The position numbers were made by a program, and so were the translations under genes. The notes below the pieces were generated by a model. It worked only from the letters and a program-made list of their open reading frames with translations, was not told the DNA's origin and ran no database searches. A stretch of 37,567 nucleotides of DNA from Acidiphilium rubrum (GTDB lineage: Bacteria > Pseudomonadota > Alphaproteobacteria > Acetobacterales > Acetobacteraceae): NCBI RefSeq assembly GCF_900156265.1, contig NZ_FTNE01000005.1:1-37567 (forward strand). The letters run 5' to 3'. Positions within the stretch are counted from its first letter, which is position 1, and each line of letters begins with the position of its first letter. Of this stretch, positions 7,423 through 15,283 are shown piece after piece.

Positions 7423-9056
7423 GGTGCCGCGCTCCCGTCCCGCGCCCGCTCGCGGAGCGAAAACTTCTGGATCTTGCCGGTCGAGGTCTTCGGCAACTCG
7501 CCGAACACCACCCGTTTCGGCGCCTTGAACCGCGCCATCCGCGCGCGGCACCACTCGATGATCTCGGCCTCGCCCGCCGTCATGTCCGGCCGCAGGGTCA
7601 CGAAGGCGCAGGGCACTTCGCCCCATTGCGGATCAGGGGCGGCAACCACGGCGGCTTCGAGCACCGCGGGATGTCGATACAGCACCGTCTCGACCTCGAT
7701 GGTCGAAATATTCTCGCCCCCCGAAATGATGATGTCCTTCAGCCGGTCCTTGAGTTCGACATAACCATCCGGATGGATCACGCCGAGATCGCCGGAGGCG
7801 AACCATCCGTTCGCGAACGCGGCCTCGCTCGCTGCGGCATCCTTGAGATACCCCATCATGGTGATATTGCCGCGCATCCGCACCTCGCCCATGGTCACGC
7901 CATCGGCCGGCACCGCCGCCCCGGTCTCGCGGTCGAAGACGCCCAGCGCCTCCTGCACCGGATAGGTCACGCCCTGGCGCGCCCGCAACGCCGCGCGTTC
8001 GCTTTGGTCGCGCCCGTCCCACGCATCGTTCCAGGCGCAAACCGTCACCGGCCCGTAGGTCTCGGTCAGTCCATAGACATGCGACAACGCGATCCCCAGC
8101 GCCTCCATCCCCTCGATCACCGCGGCCGGCGGCGGCGCACCCGCCGTCATCATGCGCAACCCGCGATCGGCGAATTGGGCGCGAACGGCGGCCGGCGCGT
8201 TCAACATCATCCCCATCACCACCGGCGCGCCGCACAGGTGCGTGACGCCATGGGCGGCAACCGCCGCGCCGATCGATGCCGCATCCACCCGCCGCAGGCA
8301 CACATGCGTGCCGCCCAGCAGCGTCACGGTCCAGGGAAAGCACCAGCCGTTGCAATGAAACATCGGCAGCGTCCACAGATAGACCGGGTGGTGCCCCATA
8401 TCCCAGGTCACCGCATTGCCGAGGGCATTCAGATAGGCACCACGATGATGATAGACCACGCCCTTCGGCCGGCCCGTGGTGCCGGACGTATAATTCAGGC
8501 TGATCGCCGAAAACTCTTCGCCCGGCAGAACCGGCGTGAAACTCGCATCGCCCGATGCCAGCAGGTCCTCGTACTCGATGGCACCAAGCCGCGCCCCGTC
8601 CGGCACTGCGGCATCCGCGATATCCACCACGACCGGCGCCGCATCGCCGAGTTCCGCAAGCGCCGCGCGGATCACCGGCGCGAACTCGGTGTCGCTCAGC
8701 AACAGTTTCACCTCGCCATGGCGCAGACAATAGGCGATCGTGCCGGCATCGAGCCGCACGTTCAGCGTTGCCAGCACTGCGCCGGCCATCGGTACACCGA
8801 AATGCGCCTCCAGCAGCGCCGGCACGTTCGGTGCCATCACCGCAACGACATCCCCCGGCCCGATCCCCCGTGCCGCCAGCGCCGACGCCAGCCGCCGGCA
8901 GCGCGCCGCTGTTTCATGCCAGGTGAATCGAACCGTACCGTGAATGACGGCAACCCGCTCGGGCCAGACCGAAGCCGTTCGCCCGAGAAACGACAACGGT
9001 GTCAGCGCCTGGTAATTCGCCGCCCGCCGCGCAAGCCCGCTCGTGAAATCAGTCAT
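7419..9056 (-). CDS. AMP-dependent acyl-CoA synthetase
   Basis: A 545-aa member of the ANL adenylating superfamily that activates a carboxylic acid to its CoA thioester through an acyl-AMP. The P-loop NYTSGTTGRPKGVVYHHRGAY lies near residues 188-208, the aromatic-acid/fatty-acid type GLTETYGP motif about 345-352, the hinge GWFASGDLGVIHPDGYVELKDRLKD about 418-442, and the C-terminal catalytic lysine in PKTSTGKIQKF. Full length. Similarity in wording is to medium/long-chain or branched-acid ligases of catabolic operons; the substrate cannot be read. It heads a minus-strand operon with the AhpD-like protein. Compensation for the broken paaK is conceivable but not shown. Confidence 0.92.
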   Translation of the reverse strand: MTDFTSGLARRAANYQALTPLSFLGRTASVWPERVAVIHGTVRFTWHETAARCRRLASALAARGIGPGDVVAVMAPNVPALLEAHFGVPMAGAVLATLNVRLDAGTIAYCLRHGEVKLLLSDTEFAPVIRAALAELGDAAPVVVDIADAAVPDGARLGAIEYEDLLASGDASFTPVLPGEEFSAISLNYTSGTTGRPKGVVYHHRGAYLNALGNAVTWDMGHHPVYLWTLPMFHCNGWCFPWTVTLLGGTHVCLRRVDAASIGAAVAAHGVTHLCGAPVVMGMMLNAPAAVRAQFADRGLRMMTAGAPPPAAVIEGMEALGIALSHVYGLTETYGPVTVCAWNDAWDGRDQSERAALRARQGVTYPVQEALGVFDRETGAAVPADGVTMGEVRMRGNITMMGYLKDAAASEAAFANGWFASGDLGVIHPDGYVELKDRLKDIIISGGENISTIEVETVLYRHPAVLEAAVVAAPDPQWGEVPCAFVTLRPDMTAGEAEIIEWCRARMARFKAPKRVVFGELPKTSTGKIQKFSLRERARDGSAAP

Positions 9057-9516
9057 CTGCTTACCTGTCCGTTATGCCGATCGCGCACCATACGGCGTGC
9101 GGGGGCTTTCCCTATCATCCCTTGTGATCCCAGACCGGTGTTTTAAAAAAGATAGATTTCAAAGTCCCTATCTTATCTCCCCATTCTATCGACTCCCCGC
9201 TTTGGCTGACCTCCGCCGGAGATCACTGATGGCATCGATAGAATGCCAGATACCGATCCACCTCCGACTGTCACACGGCTAGTTCTTTCGTGATCGACAC
9301 TATTTCTGCTCCCCTGCTTCGTGCAGTTTCGCACATGCTATGCCATAGATTGCGCAGTGTTTTGAACCGCATGCCACCCAAATTACGGCGAACTTCACTC
9401 CGGAAATTCGCATATATCGCGATACCCACGGGCAGCTTAGTTTCAAAATATGGGCCTTGGCGGTTGATCAATCTTGTTCCTGGCGACTATGTTCATCGCA
9501 AAGATTATGGGTAGGC
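9057..9516. other. 460-bp AT-richer divergent intergenic region with inverted repeats
   Basis: This lies between the acyl-CoA synthetase start and the VOC gene start and is clearly richer in A/T than the flanks. It contains a 7-bp inverted repeat aagatag...ctatctt (9149-9155/9168-9174) and an 11-bp perfect inverted repeat (9182-9192/9235-9245). Short open frames at 9290-9514 (+) and 9271-9471 (-) overlap each other and match nothing I know. Promoters for both flanking genes are expected here. Confidence 0.5.
9182..9245. repeat. 11-bp perfect inverted repeat cattctatcga / tcgatagaatg
   Basis: Arms at 9182-9192 and 9235-9245 with a 42-bp spacer, upstream of the acyl-CoA synthetase gene. It could be two half-sites for a looping dimeric regulator or the base of an RNA stem. 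No U-tract follows, so it is not a simple terminator. Confidence 0.5.
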
Positions 9517-9957
9517 ATGGCGATGGACATTCAGTATATCGATCACTTCACGATCCGAAGTCGACCGCAAGACGTTGATGCGCTGCGGGATTTTTATGGC
9601 GATGTGTTGGGTCTGCGTCCCGGCCTGCGACCTGATTTCAAGTTTCCCGGCTACTGGATGTATCTCGGTGACCGACCGGTGGTGCATATAGCTGGCTCGC
9701 TCCCAGTGGACGGACCTATGGCACCTAAAGGGCTCCCAGGATCCACCGGTCAGTTCGACCACGTTTCATTCCGCACCGGTGACCTCGATGCGGTACGAAC
9801 GAAGCTCGATTCACTGGGTATCACGTATCAGGGTACCCCAGTTCCTGGATTCGACCTGTATCAGTTATTTTTCTACGACCCGGTCGGCCTGAAGGTCGAG
9901 CTTACTTTCGATGTTCGAAGGGACGGCGCTCTGCAAAATGTTACTGAGTCGAGATAA
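9517..9957 (+). CDS. VOC-superfamily (glyoxalase/bleomycin-resistance fold) protein
   Basis: A 146-aa single VOC unit, two beta-alpha-beta-beta-beta modules: DHFTIRSRPQDVDALRDFYG opening, VLGLRPGLRPDF, and the second module from FDHVSFRTGDLDAVRTKLDSLG to LYQLFFYDPVGLKVELTFD. Metal-site candidates are His10 of the first strand, the His of FDHVSF and the late Glu of KVELTF. The start ATGGCGATGGAC is taken at 9517; 9523 is the alternative. It probably acts as a metal-dependent lyase or dioxygenase-like enzyme, substrate unknown. Codon use is less GC-biased than in neighbours, suggesting acquisition. Confidence 0.85.
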   Translation: MAMDIQYIDHFTIRSRPQDVDALRDFYGDVLGLRPGLRPDFKFPGYWMYLGDRPVVHIAGSLPVDGPMAPKGLPGSTGQFDHVSFRTGDLDAVRTKLDSLGITYQGTPVPGFDLYQLFFYDPVGLKVELTFDVRRDGALQNVTESR

Positions 9958-10133
9958 CAGATATTATCGCGCGTAGTGGAATTATTCGGGGGGCTATCGC
10001 GGGATAAGCCGCACGCCGCGCATTGCCGAGTAACGTTGCCGTGGGCCAGATCGAGCGTTTCGGGCAGGGCAGGGGGGCCATGGAAGCAGAATTGAGGCTT
10101 TCCTGGTTCTGGGTGATCGGCTAGCATCGTTTC

Positions 10134-10454
10134 ATGGCCGGAGAAAAACCTGCGGCCCACATGACCGACATGCACACCTGCCCGGAGAGTGACGGGCCAG
10201 TTCCGCATGTTGGGGGACCCATCCTCACCGGCTCGCCCAATGTGCTCATCGGTGGTCTGCCGGCGGCACGAGTGACCGACAAGGTGACATGCGTCGGACC
10301 GCCCGACATGGTCGCAGCGGGATCGCCCACTGTGCTGATCAACGGCCTGCCCGCGGCCCGCATGGGCGACCAGACCGCGCACGGCGGGGTGATCGTCGGT
10401 GGGCTCGGAACGGTGCTGATCGGCACGGCCGCCGGGCCGGCATCACCGCTTTAA
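10134..10454 (+). CDS. PAAR-domain protein (type VI secretion spike tip)
   Basis: A 106-aa protein made almost wholly of PAAR motifs. PAAR proteins cap the VgrG spike of type VI secretion systems and carry effectors. Repeats seen are GGPILTGSPNVLIGGLPAARV, MVAAGSPTVLINGLPAARMGDQT and GVIVGGLGTVLIG, with metal-ligand-type His/Cys residues (HMTDMHTC, CVGPP, TAHGG). No C-terminal toxin is fused, so it should pair with a separate cargo. The following adaptor-like pseudogene, candidate effector and candidate immunity gene make it the head of a cargo island. No tss/VgrG gene is in the window. Confidence 0.9.
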   Translation: MAGEKPAAHMTDMHTCPESDGPVPHVGGPILTGSPNVLIGGLPAARVTDKVTCVGPPDMVAAGSPTVLINGLPAARMGDQTAHGGVIVGGLGTVLIGTAAGPASPL

Positions 10455-10542
10455 TCACAGGGTGTGGCGCTGGCAAAAGCGGCGCAGGATGGTGGCATTC
10501 CGTTCTGTGAGAAATGTACGAAATGACCGATCGCTGTCCGGT

Positions 10543-11165
10543 ATGAACTTCGTCGAGTTGCGAGCGCAGCTATGGCCTGAGAACAGCGGCGCGTTAGGAT
10601 CGATCCTTGCAGTAGTGGACGCTGCGCGTGATCCGAATATTCCGATCTACCTTTCAACTCTCGGCACGGCGGAGACCTGCCGGTGCTCGACCTCGAGGAG
10701 CGCCGGCCGTTGTTCGGACCGATCGCGGCACTGTGGACAGAAGATCCGGCCGGTGAACTGATCGAGCACCACGCGCCGATACCTGGTCCGGCGATCACCC
10801 TACCGATCGGCCTGTTCCCGATCCGTCCGCCGGTCATGGTGGCGCTGACCAATCGGGCCGAGCGGGTGATGGATCTGCGCATCGCGGGGTTTCTGCGCAA
10901 GGAATTGCCGGATCGGACCCAGAAGATCGAGCAGGCAAGGCTGCTCGCATGGATTGGCCGGATGCGCGGCCGTGCCGCGACCCATGGCGTCATCACCGAG
11001 CGCGGATTGATGAAATGGGTGCTGCTTGGCGTTTTCCTCGGCCAGGAGTTCGATGAAATACCGGCGATCCGGACTCTGTTGGACGGCGATTATCCCGACA
11101 TCGATGGCGATCAGAGGCTGGGATTGCTGATCAACGAGCTCGGCGCTCAGACGGCGTGGAGCTGA
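10543..11165 (+). pseudogene. Collapsed DUF4123-type T6SS adaptor with a helical C-terminal domain
   Basis: The first part (10543 to about 10670) reads ILAVVDAARDPNIPIYLSTLG, like the N-terminus of DUF4123 effector chaperones (Tap/TEC), which load PAAR-linked effectors onto VgrG. The second part is in another frame from about 10670: DLPVLDLEERRPLFGPIAAL then WTEDPAG, like the DUF4123 end. The usual middle section (about 60-80 residues) is absent, so both an internal deletion and a frameshift are inferred. The C-terminal domain (from LTNRAERVMDLRIAGFLRKEL to MKWVLLGVFLGQEFDEIP) resembles helical extensions on proteins beside PAAR genes. An in-frame GTG at 10683 could express only the C-terminal part. 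Confidence 0.6.
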
Positions 11166-11168
11166 TCG

Positions 11169-11735
11169 ATGGCCGGTGTTTTAATCGACCTAGCAATCGA
11201 TGCGGTCGTTGAAGCTCTTGGGATTGATGCGCCCGAGGAGAGTATCGCTGCCGCCAAGCAGGCGGCGAAGATGGCGGCAACTGCGGCGCAACAGCGAGCG
11301 GGACCAGAGGCTTCCAAAGCGATTGCGCATCACGCGCCAAAAGCCGACGAGAAAGGCGCAAACAAACCGACCTCGGCGACCCAGTCCTGTCCGGTCAAGG
11401 CGGGTCAAAAAGGGCCTGGCGACGAGCCGCCAGATCAGAAAAAGCTGCAGAACAAGATCAAGAAACTCCGTGACGATTTGAAGCGGCGCTATGCGGAGAT
11501 GCGCAAAGACCAGCACGATTTGTATAACAAGGCACGAACAGAAGAACAGGCCGACCCCAACAAGGGGTCGTGGGACGGACACATCAGGCAGTTTAAGCAA
11601 AAGCAGGGCGCGTTAAGAAAATTGTTGAATGAACCCCAGGCAAAAGAGTACATAATTTCTGATGATGCTTGGCAATGGGCGACCGAAGCCCCACCGGTTA
11701 AGCCAGCTCTCCCCTCCCCCCCTATGAACCCATGA
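11169..11735 (+). CDS. Putative PAAR-associated polymorphic-toxin effector
   Basis: A 188-aa protein starting 3 bases after the adaptor remnant. Residues 1-50 are Ala-rich and weakly hydrophobic; 50-90 are a low-complexity linker (Lys, Pro, Gly). The C-terminal ~100 residues form a compact charged module (KKLRDDLKRRYAEMRKDQHD, LYNKARTEEQ, GSWDGHIRQFKQKQGALRKL, then DAWQWATEAPPVKP). The order 'LR.D...RY..M..D...LY..A', 'G.W.GH..Q....Q..LR' and a final 'A..WA..PPP.KP' recurs at the C-termini of RHS/PAAR-linked polymorphic toxins as I remember them; its activity is unknown to me. The downstream small acidic protein fits an immunity partner. Confidence 0.6.
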   Translation: MAGVLIDLAIDAVVEALGIDAPEESIAAAKQAAKMAATAAQQRAGPEASKAIAHHAPKADEKGANKPTSATQSCPVKAGQKGPGDEPPDQKKLQNKIKKLRDDLKRRYAEMRKDQHDLYNKARTEEQADPNKGSWDGHIRQFKQKQGALRKLLNEPQAKEYIISDDAWQWATEAPPVKPALPSPPMNP

Positions 11736-11748
11736 GGAAAATCTCGAA

Positions 11749-12162
11749 ATGAAAGCTCATGCCCCGGATCGTCAGGCTCTGATGCGTGACCTCGCGAGTA
11801 AGAACCGGGATACTTGGATCGAGGTGAAGTCAGAAATCCACTACGATGGCGGCGAATTGCCGGTCTGGTTTCTAGTCGCGAGTAAGGAAAAGGCTGTCGA
11901 GACCTGGGCAGTGTTTCTCAGCGTGGTGAAGCCGTATCTGGCAAAATGCCAGGAAACCGAATTCACTGTGTCGTTTCAGGAACTGGCGGGCGATCGGATG
12001 ATCTGGTGGGGAATGGCTCAGGATGATGAAATTCGGGAAGAACAAGCCGCCAGCGAGGTTTTCAATTACTCAAGCGCTGAGGAAATTGGGCCAAACTATT
12101 CTGCCATCTTTGAGGCGGAAAAACGCTATCTGGCGGAGCGTGGCGCAAAGAAGGGGATGTGA
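11749..12162 (+). CDS. Candidate immunity protein for the upstream effector
   Basis: A 137-aa acidic protein (IFEAEKRYLAERG, DDEIREEQAASEVFNYSSAEE) starting 13 bases after the candidate toxin stop, with gaggaaaat as ribosome site. There is no signal peptide or membrane segment, consistent with a cytoplasmic target. I recognise no family. The immunity role is inferred from tight linkage, size and charge complementary to the Lys-rich toxin module. Codon use is lower in GC3 than the housekeeping genes, as is common for such cassettes. Confidence 0.55.
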   Translation: MKAHAPDRQALMRDLASKNRDTWIEVKSEIHYDGGELPVWFLVASKEKAVETWAVFLSVVKPYLAKCQETEFTVSFQELAGDRMIWWGMAQDDEIREEQAASEVFNYSSAEEIGPNYSAIFEAEKRYLAERGAKKGM

Positions 12163-12951
12163 TCATTGTTTTGAAAGGGGCGGCGACACGAAAGTAGCGT
12201 TTACGGATCGTGGCGCGGTTGGAACGGTGTATCATCATAAGCCAGTTGCATAGTTCAAAAATTGTTAACGACGGCTGGTGGAAGCTTAACCAAGCAGCCA
12301 AACTGTCCGATCGGTCAGGACCGACTCATCCCCGCCTTGCCCACAGGTCGGCGGCTGCCCACAAGCTTCACAGCGCCACAGCAACCGAAGGATTGATTCT
12401 GAATTTGTTTCCGGGGATCATGTTCACCACAAACCGGGAAACTAGGTTTAGCTTATTCTCCCCCGGAACCTGTCCAACCTAGCGGCACCACCGCACTTGG
12501 CAGCTCGGACCACCCAAATGACGGTCAGCAAAATGCCACTTTGGACGATTGCCCCTGATGCATCTGCCACCCAGATGGCCGCGTTTGCGCTCCTCTGCCT
12601 CTGGATAGCATCTCTTTTGTTCGTCGTTCGGTCACCGCAGGTATGGGACGCCGGCGTGGCCTATGCGAAGCGGCACTTGGCGTCGCTGCCTCCCCCTTCG
12701 GCTCCCAAGCCCGGAAGAGGAAAACGGAAGAAACCAAACCAAAATATCCAGTCAACGGCTGGTAAACAGCGCGCACCCAGGGCGAAACAACGGCCCTCCG
12801 GCTCGTATGACTGGCCCCGGCCACTAAAACCCAGATCTCTAATTCGTCCGCCGATTACGAAATTGCACGACAGAGCTTTCCGACTTTTGGTGAGTATTTG
12901 GTGAGTTTTATTTTTCGTGCCCAGGCAGACACCTGATAACCCATTGATATA
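12163..12951. other. Stretch between the immunity gene and the island; little of certain coding value
   Basis: Low to moderate GC with several short open frames and no recognised families. The only candidate worth listing is the membrane-segment frame at 12518-12904. The stretch ends at the tRNA-derived repeat (12952). Confidence 0.4.
12518..12904 (+). CDS. Possible small single-span membrane protein
   Basis: A 128-aa frame from an ATG at 12518 (MTVSKMPLW). One hydrophobic helix, AAFALLCLWIASLLFVV, lies about residues 21-37, followed by a very basic, Pro-rich tail (PKPGRGKRKKPNQN and further). No family recognised and no strong ribosome site. It could be a false frame; the hydrophobic segment and length are the only support. 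Confidence 0.3.
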   Translation: MTVSKMPLWTIAPDASATQMAAFALLCLWIASLLFVVRSPQVWDAGVAYAKRHLASLPPPSAPKPGRGKRKKPNQNIQSTAGKQRAPRAKQRPSGSYDWPRPLKPRSLIRPPITKLHDRAFRLLVSIW

Positions 12952-13001
12952 TTGGCGGACCCGACGCGATTCGAACGCGTGACCTTTGCCTTCGGAGGGC
13001 A
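12952..13001. repeat. attL: 50-bp copy of the tRNA-Arg(CCG) 3' half
   Basis: Bases 12952-13001 are identical to 30806-30855 (ttggcggacccg ... ttcggagggca). The match stops at both edges (a/c before, g/a after). It covers the CCA end, acceptor 3' strand, T arm, variable region and the anticodon-stem 3' side, so it is a tRNA fragment left by site-specific integration. It marks the left boundary of the island, about 107 bp before the integrase start. Confidence 0.9.
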
Positions 13002-13094
13002 GTATCGGATGGCGACACAAGACGAAATAGATCGCCAATAATCGCCATATTTGCTGCATCTGTCTATTTCTGTCTTTACAAGTCGACTTATTAC

Positions 13095-13104
13095 GCGGTA
13101 GCTA
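13095..13104. repeat. Possible integrase arm-type site gcggtagcta (left copy)
   Basis: This 10-mer lies 93 bp inside attL, just before the integrase start, and recurs in the same orientation at 30750-30759, 46 bp inside attR. Short direct repeats flanking the core on the island side are what tyrosine-integrase arm sites look like. A chance match is possible. Confidence 0.35.
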
Positions 13105-13108
13105 TCGG

Positions 13109-14404
13109 GTGAAACAGACCGAAAGCCACCGACTGATGCCTCGCCAAAGGATCACTGCCGGGTCACTAGAATCGCTGCCTCCCAAGGTGACGATCTTTGA
13201 TGACCTGGTGCTCGGCTTCGGCGCACGACGCCAGACTGAGGGTGGTGAGGTCACGTTCATTTTCAAAACCAAGGTAGCTGGCACCGGCAAGCAAGTTTTC
13301 ATCACCATCGGCAAATACCGTCGTGGCGATTGGACGATCGCAGAGGCACGCGCCAAGGCCGCTGAGCTGCGTCATGACGTGCGCCGCGGGATAGACCCCA
13401 CGGCGCACAAGAAGGCGATGAAGGCCGAAATGACCGTTGCTGAACTATGCGACGCCTATATGGACGCGGCGCCGTCATTGCTGCTCGCCAGCGCTGGCCG
13501 GGCCAAGAAGGAGTCAACCCTCGCCACCGACAAGAGCCGCATTGATGCCCATATCAAGCCGCTGCTCGGCAGCAAGCGCGTTTCCGAAGTGACGACTGCC
13601 GACATCGAAACCTTCCTGCACCGGGTGGCAAAGGGCGACACGGCGAAGCCGCGCGCGGCATCGGGCCGCGGAAATCCGGCGACGGGAGGGAAGGGCACCG
13701 CAAGCCGCACCGTTGGCCTCATCGGGGCAATTTTCAGCTACGCGGTGAAGCGCAAGCTGAGACCGGACAATCCTGCCCGCGGCGTGGTGCGGTTTAAGGA
13801 CGGGCGGCGAGATCGCCGGTTTTCCGCCGATGAATATCTGATGCTAGGCGATGGGCTGACCAAGGCTGAGGCGACATCCCCGATTGCCGTGGCGTGCATC
13901 CGCTTCCTGGCGTTGACAGGGTGGCGGCGGGGGGAGGCTGTGAAACTTCGTTGGTCGGAGGTCGACGCAGGCCGGCGCACTGCGACCCTGGCAGATTCCA
14001 AGACTGGCAGATCAGTGCGCCCGCTGTCCCGGCCCGCTCTCGACGTTCTTGCCACCGTTTCGCGTCGGTTCGGCTGCGATTGGGTTTTTCCGGCCTCGGT
14101 GATGAACGGGCCGATCGGAAGCCTCCCCCGTGATTGGCGGCGCATCGCTACATCGGCCGGGTTGCCGGCTGATCTGTTGCCGAACACCCTGCGGCACAGC
14201 TTCGCATCCGTGGCCAGCGATGAAGGAATGAGCGAGGCGACGATCGCCGGCATGATCGGGCACAAACTCGGCTCGATCACCAGCCGCTACACTCACACCG
14301 CTGACGCCGCGCTGCTCGCGTCTGCCGACAAGGTTGCCGGCGAAGTGCAGCGCATGATGGGCGTTGCAAAACCAGATTCCGAGGTGGTGCAGTTGCGCCG
14401 CTGA
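13109..14404 (+). CDS. Tyrosine recombinase / phage-type integrase
   Basis: A 431-aa P4-type integrase with an N-terminal DUF4102-like arm-binding domain (about 1-100, VLGFGARRQTEGG... GKYRRGDWTIAEARAKA), a core-binding SAM-like domain (110-230) and a C-terminal catalytic domain. Catalytic residues seen: Arg in TGWRRGE (~273), Lys in DSKTGRS (298), Arg362 in TLRHSF, His385 in MIGHK and Tyr394 in SRYTH. The usual first His of H-x-x-R is Asn359. The start is GTG 13109. It lies next to attL, so it should recombine the 50-bp tRNA-Arg repeats; it is transcribed into the island. Confidence 0.93.
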   Translation: MKQTESHRLMPRQRITAGSLESLPPKVTIFDDLVLGFGARRQTEGGEVTFIFKTKVAGTGKQVFITIGKYRRGDWTIAEARAKAAELRHDVRRGIDPTAHKKAMKAEMTVAELCDAYMDAAPSLLLASAGRAKKESTLATDKSRIDAHIKPLLGSKRVSEVTTADIETFLHRVAKGDTAKPRAASGRGNPATGGKGTASRTVGLIGAIFSYAVKRKLRPDNPARGVVRFKDGRRDRRFSADEYLMLGDGLTKAEATSPIAVACIRFLALTGWRRGEAVKLRWSEVDAGRRTATLADSKTGRSVRPLSRPALDVLATVSRRFGCDWVFPASVMNGPIGSLPRDWRRIATSAGLPADLLPNTLRHSFASVASDEGMSEATIAGMIGHKLGSITSRYTHTADAALLASADKVAGEVQRMMGVAKPDSEVVQLRR

Positions 14405-14438
14405 GGCTTACGCGCCGGCCGGTTGCCGGTGAAGGGGT

Positions 14439-14468
14439 GGCGAGCGAGGGCTGGAACCCTCGCTCGCC
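14439..14468. terminator. Strong 12-bp stem-loop after the integrase gene
   Basis: ggcgagcgaggg (14439-14450) pairs perfectly with ccctcgctcgcc (14457-14468) across a 6-base loop. No U-tract follows, so it is either a factor-dependent terminator, an mRNA-stabilising hairpin or an operator. It separates the integrase from the run of small genes. Confidence 0.45.
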
Positions 14469-14496
14469 GTGATCCCGAAAACGAGTGGAGACTTCG

Positions 14497-14694
14497 ATGC
14501 ACAGGATCAGTCCTGAGACTACCACAAAAATTGCGGCGAACAACAACTCACCGAGCCTGAGCGCGATCAAGGCGCTCATGGATCGGCACGTATCGGAGTT
14601 GAAAGCCCTGGCCAGCTCACCCGGTGAGCGTGTCATCCTGGCCCAGATGGCTTGCACTGCCATCGAGCGCGGCTTGTGCGGGGTGCAATCATGA
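14497..14694 (+). CDS. Small hypothetical island protein (65 aa)
   Basis: MHRISPETTTKIA..., predicted largely helical (LSAIKALMDRHVSELKALAS, ILAQMACTAIERGL). The ATG at 14497 is preferred over a GTG at 14485. The stop overlaps the next ATG as ATGA (14691-14694), the first link of a long coupled chain. No family recognised. Confidence 0.6.
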   Translation: MHRISPETTTKIAANNNSPSLSAIKALMDRHVSELKALASSPGERVILAQMACTAIERGLCGVQS

Positions 14695-14891
14695 GCGCGA
14701 ACATCAGCAGCCCAGTCGACGCCATCGACGGCCTCGCCCTGCGCGACGCCCGCGACACCTTGGCCGAAATCAAACGCGGCATCACGGTGCTGCGCTTTGC
14801 ACTGGATGCCCTGCAATTTCATGTCGAGAATATGGGTGCTCAGATCGACCCGATCCCGCCATCCTCTTTGATCGGGGAGAACCGGTCATGA
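14691..14891 (+). CDS. Small hypothetical island protein (66 aa)
   Basis: MSANISSPVDAIDGLALRDA, followed by a likely helix (RDTLAEIKRGITVLRFALDALQFHVENMG). It is coupled at both ends by ATGA overlaps (14691-14694 and 14888-14891). No family recognised. Such helix-only proteins are frequent in the early regions of phage-like elements. Confidence 0.6.
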   Translation: MSANISSPVDAIDGLALRDARDTLAEIKRGITVLRFALDALQFHVENMGAQIDPIPPSSLIGENRS

Positions 14892-15283
14892 ACCGCCGCC
14901 GCACCCTCGCCGCCCTCGCCGCTGGCACCGCCGCTGCACTGGTGGCGCCGATCGCCGCTCACGCCAGCAATCCCGATGCCGAACTTATCGCCTTGTGCGC
15001 CCGCTTCGACGCGAACGAGCGGCGCTACCTCACGCTCTACACTGACGATATCCCGATAGAGGATGAGGCCGCGCGCGATGCTTTGGCAGAGCCGATTCAG
15101 GCCGAGCAGCGCGACCTTGCCGAACGGATCACCAGCTATCGCATCACGACACTTGCGGGATTCGCGGCGGTGGCGCGGAGTCTTGGCTTATGGGATTCGA
15201 CCATCGGCGAGCCATCGGAGCACAGCGGCATAGACGAGCAGCTTGTCGCGATGCTGGTCCGGGACGCGAGGGCAATGTCATGA
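14888..15283 (+). CDS. Hypothetical protein with twin-arginine-like signal peptide
   Basis: A 131-aa product. The N-terminus MNRRRTLAALAAGTAAALVA, then PIAAHAS, has an RRR n-region, a hydrophobic core and an AxA-type cleavage site, so export (possibly by Tat) is predicted. The mature part is helical and acidic (NPDAELIALCARFDANERRY...). Exported proteins with this kind of Tat-like leader are unusual inside a run of phage-like early genes. ATGA overlaps on both sides. Function unknown. Confidence 0.65.
   Translation: MNRRRTLAALAAGTAAALVAPIAAHASNPDAELIALCARFDANERRYLTLYTDDIPIEDEAARDALAEPIQAEQRDLAERITSYRITTLAGFAAVARSLGLWDSTIGEPSEHSGIDEQLVAMLVRDARAMS

Noticed and set aside
6247-7764. 505-codon plus-strand frame
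   Set aside because: Antisense of the crotonase and AhpD-like genes; His/Arg-rich without domains.
7626-9146. 506-codon plus-strand frame
   Set aside because: Antisense of the acyl-CoA synthetase, which has every ANL motif on the minus strand.
12952-13001. Second tRNA-Arg gene
   Set aside because: Only the 3' half is present; the D arm and acceptor 5' strand are missing, so it is an att relic.
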